A DNA stretch of 64,000 bases from Typha latifolia (Eukaryota > Streptophyta > Magnoliopsida > Poales > Typhaceae), in assembly GCA_019914945.1 (NCBI GenBank), contig CM034099.1:8197001-8261000 (forward strand), in the 5' to 3' direction. A program made the translations under genes and the position numbers. This document shows, piece after piece, positions 60,190 through 64,000 of the stretch. The notes beneath the pieces were generated by a model. It ran no database searches. It saw nothing but the letters and a program-made list of their open reading frames with translations, and was not told the DNA's origin. Every line of letters begins with the position of its first letter. Position 1 is the first letter of the stretch.

Positions 60190-60780
60190 TATGATTTTCT
60201 TATCCATCTAACTTCTATTCCATGGTCCTGTTCTCTTGAGTTCCTTTATTCAAGAAAATAAATCAAGTAGGTGTTCTACTATATTGTACTCGGAACTCTA
60301 TATCCATCTGATACAGATAATTTGTCCTATAAATGTACTAGTTTAGAATCCATCTTTTTGGATTTAGTGGCCTTCTAATAGGATGTCATTTCTGGTTCAA
60401 TCAATTTCTTGTATTTTGTTCCACTAATAAATCCAGCACTAATGGCGTTGAGGAAGTAATGGAAAGTATCTAATTTAATTTCTATTTAAAATCAAATCCA
60501 AGACTAATTACTTAAATTCTTTGGTTTAACAACTGCTTGAGCTGGTTGAGAACCACCCATCTTACTTGTGTTATGGTGATTTGGACTGGACACTTTTATA
60601 AGTATTAGTTGAATTGATGAATTTATGTACCTTTGCACTATTTCTTAATTATGAACAATCGACTTTGTAGATGCTGATTTCAAAAGTCCATGTTGGTTTA
60701 ATATGGGCCACCAATAGGTTGATACGGGGTCAGCATGTAGAGGCTTGAGATGACACAAGATATTTCATATTGATGTGGAT
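60190..60780. other. Intergenic downstream of the synthetase remnant
   Basis: Looks like old intronic DNA (T-rich, no open frames). I found no further synthetase exons here. Confidence 0.55.
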
Positions 60781-61308
60781 TAGGGGTGTCAAATCAGCTT
60801 GCCAACTCGTGGGCAACTCGAGATTGACTAGAGCTCTAAATGAGCCGAGCTCGATCTGAGGTTGGCTTACTCGAGCTCGGCTTGAACTAGCTCGATACAT
60901 GTTTCTTTAGAGTAATATAATACATATGGTATGTTTTATAATTTACATAAATGTATTGTCATGATTATTGCGCTTCAATGTAAAATCTTGGATTTTGCAA
61001 TGTAAAAACAATAAAAGTGGGTAATTTTTCAATTCTTGGGTTTTGCAATGTGGGTAATTTTTTAAAATAATGGGGTGACATTTAGTCCCACATCGAGAAA
61101 CTAATAAATGGAAATCGTCTTTATATGTACTCAAAATATCTAAATAATGTAACTATGAAGCAAATTTTAAATAAAGTTCTTGAAGTCGAGCCAGCTCGGT
61201 AACTTTAGAGCTCATATTATTAGGCTCTTCTTGAGCTTGGCTTCAATCAATTTCGAGCTAAGCCAAGCTAGGCTTAGCTTGGTCGAGATCGGCTCTTTTA
61301 CACACCTA
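60781..61308. mobile_element. Diverged hAT element
   Basis: Left end TAGGGGTGTCAAATCAGC, right end GGCTCTTTTACACACCTA; both arms carry 'gagctcgg/gagccgagctcg' repeats. The expected 8-bp duplication is imperfect: atgtggat at the left, and ttgtggat offset by three bases at the right. The right boundary is therefore approximate. Confidence 0.7.
61085..61126 (+). promoter_or_regulatory. snRNA-type USE and TATA pair
   Basis: A perfect GTCCCACATCG (61085-61095) is followed 24 bp later by TTTATAT (61120-61126). That is the short spacing of plant RNA polymerase III snRNA promoters, unlike the 33 bp of the U2 genes here. No known snRNA sequence (for example U6) follows. It may be a relic or chance match inside the hAT element. 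Confidence 0.45.
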
Positions 61309-61889
61309 ATATTGTGGATAAGACATTAATATAGTGCATGCCATCCCATGTAGTTGGCACACGTGTCATGAGCAAGCCATGGTTGAAACGTGAAACATGC
61401 TTGTTGAACTTCACTTGAACTTTCTTGACCCATGGGTTTACTTGTGACCCATGCCATTTGGCACGACTTCACTAAGTTATTGTTTGTCAATATGCCAGTG
61501 ATGTGCTTTTGATTTTGTTTCTTGTCCTCTGTGATGGCTATTATGCTATCTCATTCATGTTTCTTATGTTTAATTTGCTATATATCTACTCTTGCTTGAA
61601 TCCGATCAAAATTTGTTATGCACCATAAGGTAGATTAAGACTCCAATATTATCTAGATTTACATTAGAAGGTCTTGTGCATAAGGGTGTAAACGAGCCGA
61701 GCCCGAGCGAGTTGGCTCTGGCTCAAGCTTGGCTCGAAATTAATTTCGAGCCTTAGAATTGGGCTTAGGCTCAGCTCAAGCCAAGCCCAAGCCTGAGCCT
61801 GAGCCGAGCTCGAGCTTGAAATGATCCTATCATCAAGTCGAGCTGGATCGAGTTGGATAGAGCCAGATCAAGACTAAGCTGAGCCATAA

Positions 61890-62287
61890 GGAAAAGAAGA
61901 AGAAGAAGACCGAGGCCCGCGGGAAGGCATTGGGGGACCTGTCGCAGAGTTGCGCGGCGGAAATGCTGATCCACCTTGATCTGCCAGAGATTTGGCGACA
62001 CCACGACGGCTTGCCATTGCTGAAGGAGGCGGCACCGCAGCGGCGGTTGCTACCTTTCCGCACGGCTTGAATCACTGAAAACAGACGCCATGGCCCTCTG
62101 CTCCCTAGTGGTGGACACATTCTCAAGCTCCTACCACATCTGGAGGATAGACGGCGCCCCGGCAGCAATCAGCCGCTCCACCGACGACGGCAACCGCTGC
62201 GATTCCCTAAGGAAGGAGGAATCCAACATGGAAATTGTGTGCCGACCAACTAGAGTCATTAGCTTCGACTCACGATTCTACCGCCGA
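61890..62287. other. GC-rich coding-like cargo inside the hAT element
   Basis: GC content and codon-like texture differ from the element arms. On the minus strand one frame runs from about 62287 to 62147 without a stop, containing a stretch such as SSFLRESQRLPSSVERLIAA. I do not recognise the source gene. It could be a captured exon (Pack-type transduction) or a chance open frame. Confidence 0.4.
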
Positions 62288-62864
62288 TAGGGGTGAAAAC
62301 GGGTCGGATTAACTCCGACCCGACCCGCTATCCGACCCGATTCGGATCGGATTCGGATAAAAATTTTCTATCCGATTCGGATACGGATAGAATTTTTAAA
62401 AAAAATTCGGATACGGATTCAGATACAGGTCGGATATATTTTTCGGATTCGAATACAAATATCAGATATCCGTTTATCCGCATATTTTTTTAAAATGATT
62501 TACAGTTTTTAATTTGCTTATTTAAATAGTAAATATTAATATTATTACTAATAATACATTATATATTATTTATAGAGATTAATTTCTCTAATTTTATAAA
62601 TTTGACATACAAAAAAATTATTTATCGTAAAACTCTTAATAATTTTGTGTTAATTATATATAAATAAAATATTATAATTATTTTAAATTCAATCAATATC
62701 TGTTTAAGATTCGATCCTCTATTCGAAAATTATCTGTATTCGTTTAGTTAGGATATAGTTTTAAATTTTGTTATTCGTCCAATATTCGTATCCGAATCCA
62801 TATCCGGACTAAAAATATGGATCCGGATATGGGTTGAGCACTATCCGATCCGTTTTCACCCCTA
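62288..62864. mobile_element. Nested hAT element, inverted copy of the HSP70-intron family
   Basis: 577 bp, starting TAGGGGTGAAAACGGG and ending CCGTTTTCACCCCTA. The flanks ACCGCCGA and GCCGCCGA differ at one base. The sequence is the reverse complement of the 7231-7812 family and closely follows it internally. It is inserted into the GC-rich cargo of the larger element, so it is the younger insertion. Confidence 0.93.
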
Positions 62865-63249
62865 GCCGCCGACTATTGGCGGATCCTTGGTAGGTGGGTG
62901 GCATGCTAGGCTGAGGAGGAGGTGGAGGAAGAGGAAATGAGGAGAGAGTGTTGGGTTTGTTAGATAGTTTTTTGTTAGATATAGGGTTTGGATTAGAGAG
63001 GGATAGGATAATAATAGCCATTAGATCTTTGATCCAATGGTTATAAATATATTTATATATAATATATATATAATTAATAAATATTATATTTAAACGAGCC
63101 AATCAAGCCAAGCCGACTCCAGCTCAGGCTCGGCTCAAAATACAAATCGAGTCTTAAAATAAGACAGGTTCATTTTGGCTCAAGCCAAATCGAGTCGAGC
63201 CTGAGTTGAGCCCGAGCTGCTCGTTTATTTTGACACCCCTACTTGTGCA

Positions 63250-63580
63250 ATTAAGATTTCAGGTACTTAATCTTTTTGACATATACATGAAATCATTATT
63301 CACATGTATGGGGTATTAATAATTGTCTCGCCATTTTTATCATATTGCTCAATTCCAAAATATCTTTTTTTTTTTTAAATTTGTTGATAGATAACTGGGG
63401 AAAAATTGACTTATTGACTTGATCGGGATGAAAAGTGTATTATTACAAAAGTCAAGGTTGCAAAAATTAAATATGTGTTTTTGAATCGAAAGAGAAAATC
63501 AATATCTTTGCTCGTAACTGTGGGTGTGAATAGAATTGGTTTCATAGGCATGCAAATGCCTCAAATAATTGATCCCATGA
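63250..63580. other. Intergenic gap next to transposase remnant
   Basis: AT-rich with no gene. It follows the right-hand target duplication of the hAT element and precedes the transposase remnant. Confidence 0.5.
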
Positions 63581-64000
63581 TCAGTAACCACTGACTACTC
63601 TTTTTTCAACGATTTCTTGTACCACCTCATCCAGCAACTGATAAATATAATCTATATTTTTAAAATGAGCAGTAGCATCCACAGACTTCAAAAATATTAT
63701 TCCTATGCCTGAATATAATAAGAAATTAATTATATTTTTTTCTGTTTTGTGTACTTCATCTATCACACATTAATGTACAACTAAATTCATTCCAATACCG
63801 TTTAAATGTCTCAATGTAAGTACGAAGCTTATCTACCTCCGAGTCAAGATATTTATTAGCAATATCATTTGAACTAGGAGACGGAACACCAGACCTTACT
63901 TATTGTATAGTATCCACCATAGTGTGGTAATAAGGATTATCAGCTACATTGAAAGAAATATAGTTGTAGAAGAAAAATTTAGAAATAGCCCTACCAATGT
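63581..64000 (-). pseudogene. Broken hAT-type transposase (DUF659 region), cut by the window edge
   Basis: Minus-strand translation gives the DUF659/hAT pattern: ISKFFFYNYISFNVADNPYY, an SGVPSPSSNDIANKYLDSEV linker, CTLMCDR, then IINFLLYSGIGIIFLKSVDA and YIYQLLDEVVQEIVEKRVV. An in-frame stop follows the DTIQ stretch (near 63900) and a frame break falls after the MCDR segment (near 63760). The rest of the gene lies outside the window on the upstream side. It cannot make a full protein as read here. Confidence 0.85.

Larger units (their letters stand above)
61681..63241. mobile_element. hAT element with GC-rich cargo and a nested hAT insertion
   Basis: Ends TAAGGGTGTAAACGAGCC and GCTCGTTTATTTTGACACCCCTA, with a perfect 8-bp duplication CTTGTGCA (61673-61680, 63242-63249). 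Subterminal 'gagccgagc/gctcaagc' repeats are present at both ends. Inside is a GC-rich segment (about 61890-62287) unlike the arms, interrupted by a second hAT element at 62288. No transposase is encoded. Confidence 0.93.

Noticed and set aside
61085..61200. U6 or other Pol III snRNA gene after the USE/TATA pair
   Set aside because: No U6-like 5' sequence, no internal ACAGAGA box and no matching terminator follow the pair.

Overview
This is a plant nuclear window and looks like a monocot. The supporting signs are intron-containing genes with plant-specific families (ATL RING finger, DUF26 secretory protein, H2A.W histone, vacuolar-type gamma-glutamyltransferase), a steep 5'-to-3' GC fall inside genes (most obvious in the gamma-glutamyltransferase), plant-type U2 snRNA promoters (USE plus TATA), and abundant hAT, Copia and long-LTR repeats in AT-rich intergenic DNA. 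The species cannot be fixed from sequence alone.

Layout. 1-4198: no gene, simple repeats only. 4199-8396 (-): cytosolic HSP70, two exons, with a heat-shock element upstream, one hAT element in its intron and a second in its upstream region. 10177-10698 (-): ATL-type RING-H2 protein. 14.8-17.0 kb (+): HSP20-like (alpha-crystallin-like) protein with a short upstream ORF in its leader. 19353-20445 (-): two-domain cysteine-rich secretory protein. 21.0-34.3 kb: repeat-dominated. It holds three long-terminal-repeat-like elements (two closely related and inverted, one looser relative), a degenerate Copia element on the minus strand that two of them interrupt, captured gene fragments, and the first U2 snRNA gene. 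35526-42076 (+): seven-exon gamma-glutamyltransferase. 42843-43039 (+): second U2 snRNA gene. 44350-44727 (-): small two-helix membrane protein. 47890-50938 (-): three-exon plant-conserved protein of unknown function. 52621-53304: an almost perfect 342-bp tandem duplication. 58598-59153 (+): histone H2A.W with a histone octamer in its promoter. 59465-60189: decayed remnant of an organellar aspartyl-tRNA synthetase. 60.8-64.0 kb: hAT elements, one nested in another, and a broken hAT (DUF659) transposase running off the window.

The genes are independent housekeeping and stress-type loci and do not form a cluster or pathway. The more interesting content is structural: precisely delimited hAT insertions with 8-bp target duplications, a duplicated U2 locus, the nested retroelements, and the synthetase pseudogene. 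I saw no evidence of a novel multi-gene system.
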